From Sphingomonas sp. SORGH_AS_0879 (lineage in GTDB: Bacteria > Pseudomonadota > Alphaproteobacteria > Sphingomonadales > Sphingomonadaceae), in NCBI RefSeq assembly GCF_030819175.1, contig NZ_JAUTBJ010000002.1, positions 878,001-942,000 on the forward strand: DNA of 64,000 bases, written 5' to 3'. How positions within the stretch are numbered: the stretch's first letter is position 1; each line of letters opens with the position of its first letter. Below are positions 27,748-40,763 of this stretch, piece by piece. Made by a program: the position numbers and the translations under genes. The notes under the pieces were generated by a model, which saw only the letters and a program-made list of their open reading frames with translations, had not been told where the DNA came from and did not search any database.

Positions 27748-29151
27748 ATGGTCGGGAAAGATTCGAAGCATTTCGAATGGGGGAACCACGTCTTGGACTT
27801 CGACCTGCCATCGCCCACGGTCATCACGGCGAATATCGACCTCGACGCACGGGTCCGTGCCTTTGATGGCGGGGATCGCTCGCTCGTCCGCCTCGCCGCC
27901 GAACTCTGGCCGGTGATCGAGCCTCGGGCCGACGAGGTGACCGATGCTTATTGGAACCACTGGCGCCTCGCCAATCCGGGGCGTCCGGAATGGTCGCCGC
28001 TGGATCGCGAACGGCAGAAGACGGCGGGGCGCGCCTATCTGCGCAACCGCTTCTGCGATCTCGCCGGTCGGGAATGGGTCGAGTCGCTGGGCCGTGCGGT
28101 CGCCTCCGCCTATGCCGCCGAGGTGCCGCCGATGGAAGTGCTCGCCATGTCCTGTTCGAGCGACCGGGCGGTGTTGAAGATCGTGATGGAGGAAATGCCC
28201 GCCGACGATCCCCGCCGCACCGTGGCGATCGATACGCTGCTGCGCCTCTATGGCATGGAGACCGAACTGACCGTCGAACTGTTCGCGGGCTTTGCGGGCT
28301 GGTGCGCCGAGCGTCAGCGCGAGCGGCTGGCGGGCGATTTCCGCAACGGTATCGCGGCGGTGGTGGAAACCGCCTCGGTCGGGGGACAGGATTTGCGGCG
28401 GCAGGCGCAGGACGCCTCGCTGTCGACGCGCGGGATGCTGGGCAAGTCGAGCGAGGTCGCCGCCGCCGCCGAACAATCCGCCGTCGCGATGCGCGAGGCG
28501 GCACAGACCGCCGCCGGCCTGATCCGCGCGATCGAGGATGCGCGGACCGAGGTCGATCAGGCCGCCGATGTCGCCAACCGCGCCGCCGACCAGGCGGGGC
28601 AGGCGGTCGGCATGTCCGAAATGCTGTCCGATCACGCCAAGTCGATCGAATCGATCTTGGGCCTGATCCGCGACATCGCCGGGCAGACCAACCTCCTCGC
28701 GCTCAACGCCACCATCGAGGCGGCGCGCGCCGGGGATGCGGGACGCGGCTTCGCGGTCGTCGCGCAGGAGGTGAAGAGCCTCGCCAGCCAGACCGCGCGC
28801 GCCACCGACGACATCGCCACCAAGATCGCCGCCATCCAGGCTGCGACCCGCTCGACGGTCGAGACCAACGCCTCGATCAAGGCGACGGTCAACGAGGTCC
28901 AGGCCTCCGCCGAGCGCATTCGCCATGCGATGGAGGCGCAGGCGCAGACCGTCACGGCGATCACCGCCGCGGTGGACGAAACCGCGCTGGCGGCCGATTC
29001 GATGTCGCACACCATCGCCGCGATCCGCCAGGACACCGAACATGTCGCGCAGGAGATCGACCGGGTCGGGCGCGGTTTCGACGATCTCGACACGCAACTG
29101 GGCGAGTTGAAGACCAGCGCCACCCAGTTCGTCGCCCGCGTCGCCGCCTGA
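27748..29151 (+). CDS. Soluble methyl-accepting chemotaxis protein with globin-sensor-like N-domain
   Basis: A 467-residue chemoreceptor without transmembrane helices. The C-terminal half is a coiled-coil signalling domain, with the kinase-contacting hairpin [20 protein letters not shown] and [15 protein letters not shown] near 305-350. Residues about 30-175 resemble a protoglobin sensor domain ([22 protein letters not shown], then VPPMEVL). In globin-coupled sensors a proximal heme histidine follows the IGR motif; here that segment reads LGRAVASAY with no histidine, so heme binding is doubtful. The start is uncertain: ATG 27748 has no ribosome site, while a TTG near 27793 follows GGGGGAA. 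No che genes are nearby. Confidence 0.82.
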   Translation: MVGKDSKHFEWGNHVLDFDLPSPTVITANIDLDARVRAFDGGDRSLVRLAAELWPVIEPRADEVTDAYWNHWRLANPGRPEWSPLDRERQKTAGRAYLRNRFCDLAGREWVESLGRAVASAYAAEVPPMEVLAMSCSSDRAVLKIVMEEMPADDPRRTVAIDTLLRLYGMETELTVELFAGFAGWCAERQRERLAGDFRNGIAAVVETASVGGQDLRRQAQDASLSTRGMLGKSSEVAAAAEQSAVAMREAAQTAAGLIRAIEDARTEVDQAADVANRAADQAGQAVGMSEMLSDHAKSIESILGLIRDIAGQTNLLALNATIEAARAGDAGRGFAVVAQEVKSLASQTARATDDIATKIAAIQAATRSTVETNASIKATVNEVQASAERIRHAMEAQAQTVTAITAAVDETALAADSMSHTIAAIRQDTEHVAQEIDRVGRGFDDLDTQLGELKTSATQFVARVAA

Positions 29152-29208
29152 ACCGGGATTTATTGCTGCCGTGTAAGGTGGCGTCACCGGTGATTGGTGT
29201 ACGCCTAT

Positions 29209-29293
29209 GTTCCCCCGCGCAGGCGGGGGCCCAGTATTCTATTGGCAAGCGGTGGTCCTGCTCCACACTGGCCCCCCGCCTGCGCGGGGGAAC
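29209..29293. repeat. REPIN-like inverted pair, CCCCCGCGCAGGCGGGGG family
   Basis: Arms at 29209-29235 (GTTCCCCCGCGCAGGCGGGG start) and about 29267-29293 (inverted) match at about 26 of 27 positions, separated by about 31 bases. It lies between the chemoreceptor gene and the SDR gene. Confidence 0.85.
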
Positions 29294-29329
29294 AGCCCTT
29301 CGCCGAGCAATCTGGAAGGGGCGTTGCTA

Positions 29330-29357
29330 GGGCGTCAGCTCTGACGGAGGGGTGTCC
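29330..29357. repeat. Fragment of the 179-310 type element
   Basis: GTCAGCTCTGACGGAGGGGT and the following GTCCCCGC are, inverted, close to AGCGGTGACACCCCTCCGTC inside the element at 179-310. Only this internal piece is recognisable. Confidence 0.5.
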
Positions 29358-29432
29358 CCGCTATCGAGAGGGCGATCCCGGAGAACATGCAAGCCCGTTG
29401 ACGCGCTCGCCTGCGCCCGGCACGGGCGGGGG

Positions 29433-30128
29433 ATGACGACGATATTGGTAACGGGAAGCAGCCGCGGCATCGGTGCGGCGACCGCCACGGCGCTGGGCGA
29501 ACTGCCGAATGTCCGCGTGCTGGGCCATGGCACCAGAAGCGGCATCGCCGCCGACCTGTCGCAGCCGCAGGAACCCGCGCGCCTCTGGGCGGCGGCGTTG
29601 GCCGAGGCAGGCGGTGCGATCGACATGCTGGTCAACAATGCCGGCATCTTCGAGGCGAGCCCGCTCGACGCCGCTGACTGGTCGAAAAGCTGGGCGCGGA
29701 CCATGCAGGTCAACCTGACCGCGTCCGCCGAACTTTGCCGTCTGGCCGTCTTGCATTGGCAGGAGCGGGGCGTGGGCGGCCGGATCGTCAACATCGCCAG
29801 CCGCGCCGCCTATCGCGGCGACTCGCCCGCGCACTGGCATTATGCCGCGTCCAAGGGCGGCATGGTCGCGATGACCAAGACGATCGCGCGGGGCTATGCC
29901 GCGCAAGGGATTCTCGCCTTCGCGGTCTGCCCCGGTTTCACCATGACCGGCATGGCCGACGATTATCTGGCCAGCCGGGGCGGTGACAAGCTGCTCGCCG
30001 ATATTCCGCTCGGCCGCGTCGCCTCTCCGGAGGAGGTCGCTGCGACCGTCCGTTTCCTGTGCACCGACGCGCCGCCCTCGATGACGGGCGCGGTCCTCGA
30101 CGTGAATGGAGCCAGCTATGTCCGCTGA
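29433..30128 (+). CDS. Short-chain dehydrogenase/reductase
   Basis: A 231-residue NAD(P)-dependent oxidoreductase of the classical SDR type. TGSSRGIG at about 6-13 binds the cofactor, NNAG near 66-69 follows, and the catalytic serine, tyrosine and lysine appear in IVNIASRAAY and YAASKGG near 150. The C-terminal TGAVLDVNGASYVR is FabG-like. The substrate cannot be told; 3-oxoacyl-ACP reductase is the nearest family name. ATG 29433 follows GGGCGGGGG; the frame reaches 29352, through repeat remnants. Its 3' end overlaps prmA by 11 bases, so the two are likely co-transcribed. Confidence 0.87.
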   Translation: MTTILVTGSSRGIGAATATALGELPNVRVLGHGTRSGIAADLSQPQEPARLWAAALAEAGGAIDMLVNNAGIFEASPLDAADWSKSWARTMQVNLTASAELCRLAVLHWQERGVGGRIVNIASRAAYRGDSPAHWHYAASKGGMVAMTKTIARGYAAQGILAFAVCPGFTMTGMADDYLASRGGDKLLADIPLGRVASPEEVAATVRFLCTDAPPSMTGAVLDVNGASYVR

Positions 30129-31050
30129 TAGCTGGAAGCTGACGCTGCCCTGCACCCGCGACGAGGCGGAGTCGATCGATGCCGCCGACGATCTGGCGAT
30201 CGACGCGGTCATCATGACCACCGAGGAAGTGGAGGACGACCGCGAACATTGGCGGCTCGACGCCTATTTCGAGGTGGAGCCCGATGCGGCGACCATCGAA
30301 GCGATCCGCGCTTTGGTGCCGAGCGCGGGCGACCATCCCGCGACGGTCGAGCATGTGCCCGCGCAGGACTGGGTGACGATGAGCCAGGCGGGGTTGGCGC
30401 CGCTCTCGGTCGGGCGGTTCTTCGTCCACACCGGCGACGAGGCGGTGCCCGAGGGTAAGCGCGGCTTCCATATCCCGGCGGGCCGCGCCTTCGGCACCGG
30501 GCATCATGAGACGACCAGCGGCTGCCTCGCCATGCTCGATGCGATGGCGGGAGGGATGGTCGCGAATGCGATCGACGTGGGCACCGGCACCGGGCTGCTC
30601 GCCTTTGCGGTGCGTCATCTCTGGCCGAGCGCGAAGGTGGTGGCGACCGATATCGACCCCGTCGCGATCGACGTGACCGCCGACAATGCTGCGATCAATG
30701 GCGTCGATGGCGTGGAATTGATCGTCGCGGATGGGGCGCTCGCCGATCCGATCATGGCGGGCGCGCCTTACGACCTGGTCATCGCCAATATCCTGGCCGG
30801 ACCGCTGATCTCGATGGCGCCCGAACTGGCGGCGATTGCCGGGCCGGAGGCGACGTTGGTGCTGGCGGGCCTGTTGGAGACGCAGCGCGCCGATGTCGTC
30901 GCGGCCTATGAAGCGTGCGGCTGTACGCTGGAAACGGTGGACCGGCGCGGCGACTGGAGCGTGCTCCGCCTGCGCGCAGGGGCGGAGCGATTCGTACCGA
31001 ACGGGCCGTTCGATCCCAAAGGCCGGGACGGCTGGGCATTAGATATCTGA
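30118..31050 (+). CDS. prmA: Ribosomal protein L11 methyltransferase
   Basis: A 310-residue S-adenosylmethionine-dependent enzyme that methylates ribosomal protein L11. An N-terminal substrate-recognition domain (about 1-100) is followed by the conserved GRAFGTGHHETT linker near 125-136, the AdoMet motif DVGTGTGLLAFAV near 152-164, DIDPVAIDVTADNAAING and the active-site block VIANILAGPL near 222. ATG 30118 is chosen because GGAG lies six bases upstream; an ATG four codons earlier (30106) has no ribosome site. It overlaps the SDR gene by 11 bases. Confidence 0.93.
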   Translation: MSADSWKLTLPCTRDEAESIDAADDLAIDAVIMTTEEVEDDREHWRLDAYFEVEPDAATIEAIRALVPSAGDHPATVEHVPAQDWVTMSQAGLAPLSVGRFFVHTGDEAVPEGKRGFHIPAGRAFGTGHHETTSGCLAMLDAMAGGMVANAIDVGTGTGLLAFAVRHLWPSAKVVATDIDPVAIDVTADNAAINGVDGVELIVADGALADPIMAGAPYDLVIANILAGPLISMAPELAAIAGPEATLVLAGLLETQRADVVAAYEACGCTLETVDRRGDWSVLRLRAGAERFVPNGPFDPKGRDGWALDI

Positions 31051-31080
31051 TTTTTTCAATGCCTGCCTTCCTTCCGCCTT

Positions 31081-31096
31081 CTCCCGCTCGCGGGAG
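31081..31096. repeat. Single palindrome CTCCCGCTCGCGGGAG
   Basis: A lone copy of the CTCCCG/CGGGAG palindrome core also used in the tandem array and at 12473. It lies 30 bases after the prmA stop; with no T-run, it is weak as a terminator. Confidence 0.5.
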
Positions 31097-31121
31097 GGGG
31101 AACGCGCTTGGCTGCCTTCCC

Positions 31122-31137
31122 CTTACGAAAACGTAAG
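31122..31137. promoter_or_regulatory. LiuR-like operator before the propionyl-CoA operon
   Basis: CTTACG-AAAA-CGTAAG is a perfect inverted repeat with a four-base centre, 66 bases before the pccB ATG. From memory, LiuR, a MerR-family regulator of branched-chain amino-acid degradation in proteobacteria, binds sites built on TTACG-N4-CGTAA, which this matches. Valine and isoleucine breakdown yield propionyl-CoA, so such control would make sense. No liuR gene is in the window. Confidence 0.5.
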
Positions 31138-31203
31138 TCTGCCGATTGCCATGCGCCCCGCGTCTCAGGCATAGACCCCTGAAAGACAAAAGAGGATGAG
31201 GTC

Positions 31204-32730
31204 ATGGCATCGACGATGGTCGAACTGGAACGCCGCCGCGCCGCCGCGCGTGCCGGTGGCGGCGAGAAGCGCATCGCCGCGCAGCACGCCAAGGGCAAGC
31301 TGACCGCGCGCGAGCGGCTCGACGTGCTGCTGGACGAGGGCAGCTTCGAGGAACTCGACATGTTCGTCGAACATAACTGCGTGGACTTCGGCATGACCGA
31401 GCAGGTGGTGCCCGGCGACGGCGTGGTGACCGGCTCGGGCACGATCAACGGGCGGCTGGTGTTCGTGTTCAGCCAGGACTTCACCGTCTTCGGCGGCTCG
31501 CTGTCCGAGCGACACGCGCAGAAGATCTGCAAGATCATGGACATGGCGATGAAGGTCGGCGCGCCGGTGATCGGCCTGAACGATTCGGGCGGCGCGCGCA
31601 TCCAGGAGGGCGTGGCATCGCTCGGCGGCTATGCCGAGGTGTTTCAGCGCAATGTGCTGGCATCGGGCGTGGTGCCGCAGCTTTCGCTCATCATGGGCCC
31701 GTGCGCGGGCGGCGCGGTGTACTCGCCCGCCATGACCGACTTCATCTTCATGGTGAAGGATAGCAGCTACATGTTCGTCACCGGCCCCGATGTGGTGAAG
31801 ACGGTGACCAACGAGGTCGTCACCCAGGAAGCCCTGGGCGGCGCGGTTACCCACACCACCAAGACCGGCGTGGCCGACGTGGCGTTCGAGGACGATATCG
31901 AGGCGCTTTTAGCGGCGCGCGACTTCATCGACTTCCTGCCCGCCAACAATCGGGAGGGCGTGCCCGAGCGGCCGACCGCCGACGCCTGGGACAGACAAGA
32001 GGAAAGCCTCGACACGCTGATCCCGGCCAGCGCCAACCAGCCCTATGACATGCACGAGCTGATCGCAAAGGTGGTGGACGAGGGCGATTTCTTCGAGGTG
32101 CAGCCCGCGCACGGGGCCAACATCATCACCGGCTTCGGCCGGATCGAGGGGCGCACGGTCGGCTTCGTCGCCAACCAGCCGATGGTGCTGGCGGGGGTGC
32201 TCGACATCAATGCCAGCCGCAAAGCCGCAAGGTTCGTGCGCTTCTGCGATGCGTTCGAAATCCCGATCGTCACCTTTGTCGACGTCCCCGGCTTCCTGCC
32301 CGGCACCGCGCAGGAGCATAACGGCATCATCAAGCATGGCGCGAAACTGCTCTTCGCCTATGCCGAGGCGACGGTGCCCAAGATCACCGTCATCACCCGC
32401 AAGGCTTATGGCGGGGCATACGACGTGATGGCGTCCAAGCACCTGCGCGGTGACCTCAACTATGCCTGGCCCACCGCCGAGATCGCGGTGATGGGGGCCA
32501 AGGGCGCGGTCGAGATCATCTTCCGGGGCCGCACGCCCGAGGAGATCGCCGAGCGCACCGCCGAATATGAGGCGCGCTTCGCCAACCCGTTCGTCGCGGC
32601 CTCCAAGGGGTTCGTGGACGAGGTGATCCAGCCGCACTCGACCCGCAGGCGGATCGCGCTGGGGCTTCGCAAGCTGCGGAACAAGGACCTGGCGAACCCG
32701 TGGAAGAAGCATGACAACTTGCCGCTCTGA
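31204..32730 (+). CDS. pccB: Propionyl-CoA carboxylase beta subunit (carboxyltransferase)
   Basis: A 508-residue carboxyltransferase that moves CO2 from biotin on PccA to propionyl-CoA, making methylmalonyl-Co[20 protein letters not shown] near the start, [53 protein letters not shown] and the C-domain [21 protein letters not shown] with [15 protein letters not shown] are all typical of the PccB family, which is about 510 residues long. AGAGGATGAGG lies upstream of ATG 31204. It starts an operon that runs through at least mce and the PaaG-like gene. The alpha subunit pccA is 5 kb downstream in the same direction. Confidence 0.96.
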   Translation: MASTMVELERRRAAARAGGGEKRIAAQHAKGKLTARERLDVLLDEGSFEELDMFVEHNCVDFGMTEQVVPGDGVVTGSGTINGRLVFVFSQDFTVFGGSLSERHAQKICKIMDMAMKVGAPVIGLNDSGGARIQEGVASLGGYAEVFQRNVLASGVVPQLSLIMGPCAGGAVYSPAMTDFIFMVKDSSYMFVTGPDVVKTVTNEVVTQEALGGAVTHTTKTGVADVAFEDDIEALLAARDFIDFLPANNREGVPERPTADAWDRQEESLDTLIPASANQPYDMHELIAKVVDEGDFFEVQPAHGANIITGFGRIEGRTVGFVANQPMVLAGVLDINASRKAARFVRFCDAFEIPIVTFVDVPGFLPGTAQEHNGIIKHGAKLLFAYAEATVPKITVITRKAYGGAYDVMASKHLRGDLNYAWPTAEIAVMGAKGAVEIIFRGRTPEEIAERTAEYEARFANPFVAASKGFVDEVIQPHSTRRRIALGLRKLRNKDLANPWKKHDNLPL

Positions 32731-33004
32731 GCGCGAAGCCGAAGCGATGGCGCGATTGGCTGAATTGAAGAATGTCGGTGCCAAAAGCGCCGCCTGGATG
32801 ATCGAGATAGGCGTGGATACGCCCGGGCGGCTCGCCGAACTGGGTGCGGTCGAGACCTATCGACTCATGAAGGCCGCGCATCCGCGTGAAGTGAGTCTCT
32901 GTGCGGTGTGGGCGTTGCAGGGCGCCATTGACGGGATCGCGTCGCATCACCTGCATCCCGACATCAAGCAGGCATTGAAGGATGCCGTTAAGGAGCGCGC
33001 ATGA
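32711..33004 (+). CDS. Stand-alone TfoX C-terminal domain protein
   Basis: A 97-residue protein equivalent to only the C-terminal domain of TfoX/Sxy: [35 protein letters not shown] and [20 protein letters not shown] follow the family pattern. TfoX is a competence activator in gammaproteobacteria, but proteins with the C-domain alone are widespread and uncharacterised. The ATG at 32711 overlaps the end of pccB by 20 bases after GGAAGAAG; an ATG at 32747 is an alternative. The stop overlaps the mce start as ATGA, so it is coupled inside the propionate operon. No link between this domain and propionate metabolism is known to me. Confidence 0.82.
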   Translation: MTTCRSEREAEAMARLAELKNVGAKSAAWMIEIGVDTPGRLAELGAVETYRLMKAAHPREVSLCAVWALQGAIDGIASHHLHPDIKQALKDAVKERA

Positions 33005-33420
33005 CCCTGGGCCGCCTCAACCATATCGGCATCGCCACGCCCTCGATCGAAAAGACGGTCGAAACCTATCGCCATCTGCTCGGCGCGGAGGCGATCGGCG
33101 AGCCGTTCGACCTGCCCCCGCAGGGCGTGCGGGTGTGCTTCATCGACGCGCCCAACAGCCAGATCGAACTGATCCAGCCGCTCGACGAAACCTCCCCCAT
33201 CGCCAACTTCCTCAGGAAGAACCCGGCGGGCGGGCAGCATCATCTCTGTTTCGAGGTCGCCGACATGGCCGCCGCCGTCGCGGAATTGCAGGCCAAGGGT
33301 GCGACGCTGCTGGGCCAGCCGCGCATCGGCGCGCATGGCACGCCGGTCGTCTTCCTTCATCCGCGCGACATGGGCGGGGTGCTGGTCGAACTGATGGAAA
33401 CGCCGGGGGAAGCGCATTGA
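33001..33420 (+). CDS. mce: Methylmalonyl-CoA epimerase
   Basis: A 139-residue VOC-fold metalloenzyme that interconverts (S)- and (R)-methylmalonyl-CoA, the step between carboxylase and mutase. LNHIGIATPSIEKTVETYR opens the first beta-alpha module with the metal-binding histidine; GGQHHLCFEVADM supplies the second histidine and GVLVELMETP the glutamate at the end. SQIELIQPL is the conserved mid-strand. Length is typical. It starts with a four-base ATGA overlap with the TfoX-C gene and ends in a TTGA overlap with the next gene. Confidence 0.95.
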   Translation: MTLGRLNHIGIATPSIEKTVETYRHLLGAEAIGEPFDLPPQGVRVCFIDAPNSQIELIQPLDETSPIANFLRKNPAGGQHHLCFEVADMAAAVAELQAKGATLLGQPRIGAHGTPVVFLHPRDMGGVLVELMETPGEAH

Positions 33421-34187
33421 GCGAGCCGATGCTGCTGGCCGAGCGCCGGGGCGATGTGTTGGTGCTGACGCTCAACCGCCCCGACCGCCTCAATGCCGCG
33501 CCGCCCGAACTGTTCGACAGGATCGGGCAGGCGCTCGCCGATCGGGGGGATGCACGAGCGGTTCTGCTGATCGGCGCGGGGAAGGCCTTTTGCTCGGGCG
33601 CGGATATTTCCGGGGGCGATATCGGCCCGGACACCGTTCACCGTGCGCTGGTCGATCACTTCAATCCCCTGTTCCTGGCGCTGGCCGACCTGCCCATCCC
33701 CGTGATCAGTGCCGTCCGGGGCGCAGCGGCGGGGATCGGGTGCAGCCTGGCGCTGGCCGCCGATTTCTGCGTGGCGAGCGAGAAGGCCTATTTCCTCCAC
33801 GCCTTCGTCAATATCGGCATGGTCCCCGATGGCGGAGCGAGTTGGATGCTGCCCCGCCTGATCGGCCGTGCCCGCGCCGCCGAGATGATGATGCTGGGCG
33901 AGCGGGTGGGGGCGACACGTGCGCTCGACTGGGGCATGATCCACAAGGTCGTCGCCGACGAGGCGCTGGAAGCCGAAGCCTTTGCGCTGGCCGGGCGGCT
34001 GGCGGCGGGGCCGAGCGTCGCGTTGGGGCTGATGCGCCGCGCGCTTCATGCCGGGTTCGACAGCGACTACGCCACCGCGCTGGCCCGCGAGGCCGGGGAC
34101 CAGCGCATGGCGTGCGCCACCCAGGATGGCGAGGAAGGCGGCCGCGCCTTTTTCGAAAAGCGTCCGCCGCGTTTCCTGGGGTGTTAG
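33417..34187 (+). CDS. Enoyl-CoA hydratase/isomerase family protein, PaaG-like
   Basis: A 256-residue crotonase-fold protein. LTLNRPDRLNA near 18-28 and GAGKAFCSGADISGG near 55-69 are standard crotonase motifs (oxyanion hole). Hydratases carry glutamates in GCELA and in PEIxLG; here these read GCSLALAADF and FVNIGMVPDGG, so both are absent, while the aspartate in GMVPD matches the catalytic aspartate of PaaG (ring-opening epoxide isomerase). It is therefore more likely an isomerase or another acyl-CoA activity than a true hydratase. TTG 33417 is chosen because GGGGGAA lies just upstream and TTGA overlaps the mce stop; ATG 33429 lacks a ribosome site. Confidence 0.82.
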   Translation: MSEPMLLAERRGDVLVLTLNRPDRLNAAPPELFDRIGQALADRGDARAVLLIGAGKAFCSGADISGGDIGPDTVHRALVDHFNPLFLALADLPIPVISAVRGAAAGIGCSLALAADFCVASEKAYFLHAFVNIGMVPDGGASWMLPRLIGRARAAEMMMLGERVGATRALDWGMIHKVVADEALEAEAFALAGRLAAGPSVALGLMRRALHAGFDSDYATALAREAGDQRMACATQDGEEGGRAFFEKRPPRFLGC

Positions 34188-34267
34188 GATGCTTGCGCGA
34201 GCATGATGATTTCGCTTCAATGAAACAAAATAAGTAAACCGCGTAACGATTGGATGAGGAGTGGCCG

Positions 34268-36525
<2,258 letters not shown>

Positions 36526-36529
<4 letters not shown>

Positions 36530-37569
36530 CAGGACAAGACGTGATGACGACGACCACCGCGCTCCGCCCCGAGGCGACAAGCTTGCGCACCGACTGGACC
36601 CGCGCCGAGATCGCCGCGCTGTTCGACCTGCCCTTCACCGAGTTGCTGTTCCGCGCGGCCGAGGTGCACCGTGCGCATCATGCGGCGGACGAGGTGCAGT
36701 TGTGCACGCTGTGCTCGATCAAGACCGGCGGCTGCCCCGAAGATTGCGGGTACTGCTCGCAAAGCGCTTCGGCGGAAAGCGACGTGAAGGCCGAGAAGCT
36801 GATGGACGTGCAGGCGGTGCTGGCCGCCGCCGCCGAGGCGAAGGCGGCGGGCTCGCAGCGCTTCTGCATGGGCGCGGCGTGGCGGTCGCCGAAGGAGCGC
36901 GACATGGACAAGGTCGTCGCCATGGTCGAGGGCGTGAAGGCCATGGGGCTGGAGACCTGCATGACGCTGGGCATGCTCGACGCCCCCCAGGCGCAGCGGC
37001 TGGCCGAGGCGGGCCTCGACTATTACAACCATAACATCGACACCTCGCCCGAGAATTACGCCAACGTCATCACGACGCGCTGCTTCGAGGACCGGCTGGA
37101 GACGCTGTCGAATGTGCGCGATGCGGGCATCTCGGTGTGCTGCGGCGGCATCGTCGGCATGGGCGAGACGCGGGGAGACCGGGTCGGCTTCGTCCATGCG
37201 CTCGCCACCCTGCCGCGCCATCCCGAAAGCGTACCGGTCAACGCGCTGGTGCCGGTCAAGGGCACGGTGTTGGGCGACATGCTCGCCGACACGCCGCTGG
37301 CGCGGATCGACGATATCGAGTTCGTCCGCACCGTCGCGGTCGCGCGCATCACCATGCCAATGAGCATGGTCCGCCTGTCGGCGGGCCGCGAGAGCATGTC
37401 GGCGGCGACGCAGGCCTTGTGCTTCCTGGCGGGCGCGAACTCGATCTTCACCGGCGACAAGCTGCTGACCGCAGGCAATGCGGGCGACGATGCGGACGCC
37501 GCGCTGTTCGCCAAGCTGGGCCTGAAGCCGATGGAAGGTGCCGAGCCGATGCGGGTCGCGGCGGAGTGA
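36526..37569 (+). CDS. bioB: Biotin synthase
   Basis: A 347-residue radical-SAM enzyme that inserts sulfur into dethiobiotin. The 4Fe-4S cysteines are in CPEDCGYC near 70-77, after [10 protein letters not shown]. Cysteines for the 2Fe-2S cluster appear in [18 protein letters not shown] and GISVCCGGI, with the arginine ligand in [19 protein letters not shown] is a substrate-site block. The start at 36526 overlaps the scpA stop as ATGA; an ATG at 36544 (MTTTTALRP) is an alternative. Other bio genes are absent. Its place between the mutase and PccA, a biotin enzyme, suggests supply of cofactor with demand. Confidence 0.95.
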
Positions 37570-37593
37570 ACCCCTTGCCCCTCACCGTGACCA

Positions 37594-37663
37594 CCCCGGC
37601 GAAGGCCGGGGTCCAGTTGCGGTGAGCTACGGGGCCGCTCCTGGACCCCGGCCTTAGCCGGGG
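37594..37663. repeat. REPIN-like inverted pair, CCCCGGC family, no gene inside
   Basis: The left arm 37594-37622 reads CCCCGGCGAAGGCCGGGG then TCCAGTTGCGG; the right arm 37641-37663 reads CTGGACCCCGGCC inverted. The spacer is 18 bases. Same family and same inward orientation as the arms around the GIY-YIG gene. Confidence 0.85.
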
Positions 37664-37721
37664 TGGGGCTTCCCCGATAGCATTCGACACGGACCAACGA
37701 CATAAAAGGAGAGGTATCCCC

Positions 37722-39719
<1,998 letters not shown>

Positions 39720-39726
39720 CCGCCGA

Positions 39727-39821
39727 CACCCTCACCCTTCCCGCGCTACGTGCCTCCCTCCCTATCCCGAGGGGAGAGGGAAGGGGCCCGCCCGCGACAG
39801 CGGATGGGAAGGGTGAGGGTG
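39727..39821. terminator. Inverted repeat between converging pccA and lyase genes
   Basis: CACCCTCACCCTTCCC (39727-39742) is repeated exactly, inverted, at 39806-39821. Inside, CCTCCCTCCCTATCCC and GGGAGAGGGAAGGGG can also pair. It fills the 103-base gap between two converging genes, touching the stop of the second, and probably ends both transcripts; it may also be a REPIN-like element. Confidence 0.6.
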
Positions 39822-39822
39822 A

Positions 39823-40665
39823 TTATTGGAGCGACATCCGAGCGAGCGCCAATATCCGCTCCGCCTCCGCCAGATGGAGACGCTCCACCATCTGACCGTC
39901 CAAGCGGATCGCGCCCAGCGCCGCCTGGGCCGGATCGGCGAAGGCCGCGACGACTCGCTGCGCCCAGGCGATCTCTCCCTCGGTCGGTCCGAAAGCCGCA
40001 TTGGTCGCCGCGATCTGGTTCGGGTGGATCAGCGTCTTGCCGCCGAAGCCCAGCCTGCGCCCTTCGGCGCATTCCGCCGCCAGTCTGTCGGGCGCGTCGA
40101 GGGCGTTGCAGACTCCGTCCAGCGCGATCAGTCCCGCTGCCCGTGCGGCGACGACGATCTGAACCCGGAGCGGCAGCAACGCCTCGGGCGCGGGCGGGGA
40201 AGGCAGGCGCATTTCCTTGGCAAGGTCGTTGGTGCCCGCGACCAGCGCGGTCAGGCCCAATTCCCCGGCGGCTCCGGCAATCGCGCCAAGCGACAGGATC
40301 CCGCAGCACGTCTCGATCATCGCCCAGAGCGGGATGGCCGGACCCAGGGCCGTTCGTGCGGTGGCGAGCGTCGCGACGTCGTCCACCTTGGGGATCAGTA
40401 CCGCCGCCGGTCGTGCGGTCGCGAGGGCGGCCAGATCGTTCGCCGCCCAATCCGTATCGAGTCCGTTGGTCCGCACGACCAGCATCCGCTCGCCGAACCC
40501 GCCCTCGCGCACCGCCGCCACCGCCGCGTCCCGCGCGGCGTCTTTGGCGGCGGGGGCGACCGCATCCTCCAGGTCGAGGATCACCGAATCGCTGTCGACC
40601 GTGCGGGCCTTGGCGATGGCACGAGGGTTAGAGGCGGGGAGGAACAGGGCGCTACGCACGGTCAT
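39823..40665 (-). CDS. HpcH/HpaI aldolase / citrate-lyase beta-type CoA-ester lyase
   Basis: A 280-residue TIM-barrel enzyme of the CitE/malyl-CoA lyase group. RSALFLPASNPRAIAKA opens the protein; VILDLEDAVAP holds metal-site acids; RTNGLDTDW, WAMIETCCGIL, AGTNDLAKEM and GFGGKTLIHPNQI are the conserved blocks. Candidates are malyl-CoA, beta-methylmalyl-CoA or citramalyl-CoA lyase or thioesterase; sequence alone does not decide. Mitochondrial CLYBL, a relative, is a citramalyl-CoA lyase that protects B12-dependent mutase, which makes the position next to the scpA operon suggestive. ATG 40665 begins the family-like N-terminus. Confidence 0.85.
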   Translation of the reverse strand: MTVRSALFLPASNPRAIAKARTVDSDSVILDLEDAVAPAAKDAARDAAVAAVREGGFGERMLVVRTNGLDTDWAANDLAALATARPAAVLIPKVDDVATLATARTALGPAIPLWAMIETCCGILSLGAIAGAAGELGLTALVAGTNDLAKEMRLPSPPAPEALLPLRVQIVVAARAAGLIALDGVCNALDAPDRLAAECAEGRRLGFGGKTLIHPNQIAATNAAFGPTEGEIAWAQRVVAAFADPAQAALGAIRLDGQMVERLHLAEAERILALARMSLQ

Positions 40666-40763
40666 GCCCCGATCATAGACGCGCGCGGTCGCCCGCGTCA
40701 CGCCCGCCCTTGGGAAATCCCCGCGCCGATGCCATAGAGAGGGGAACGAAGGGGGATATCGGG

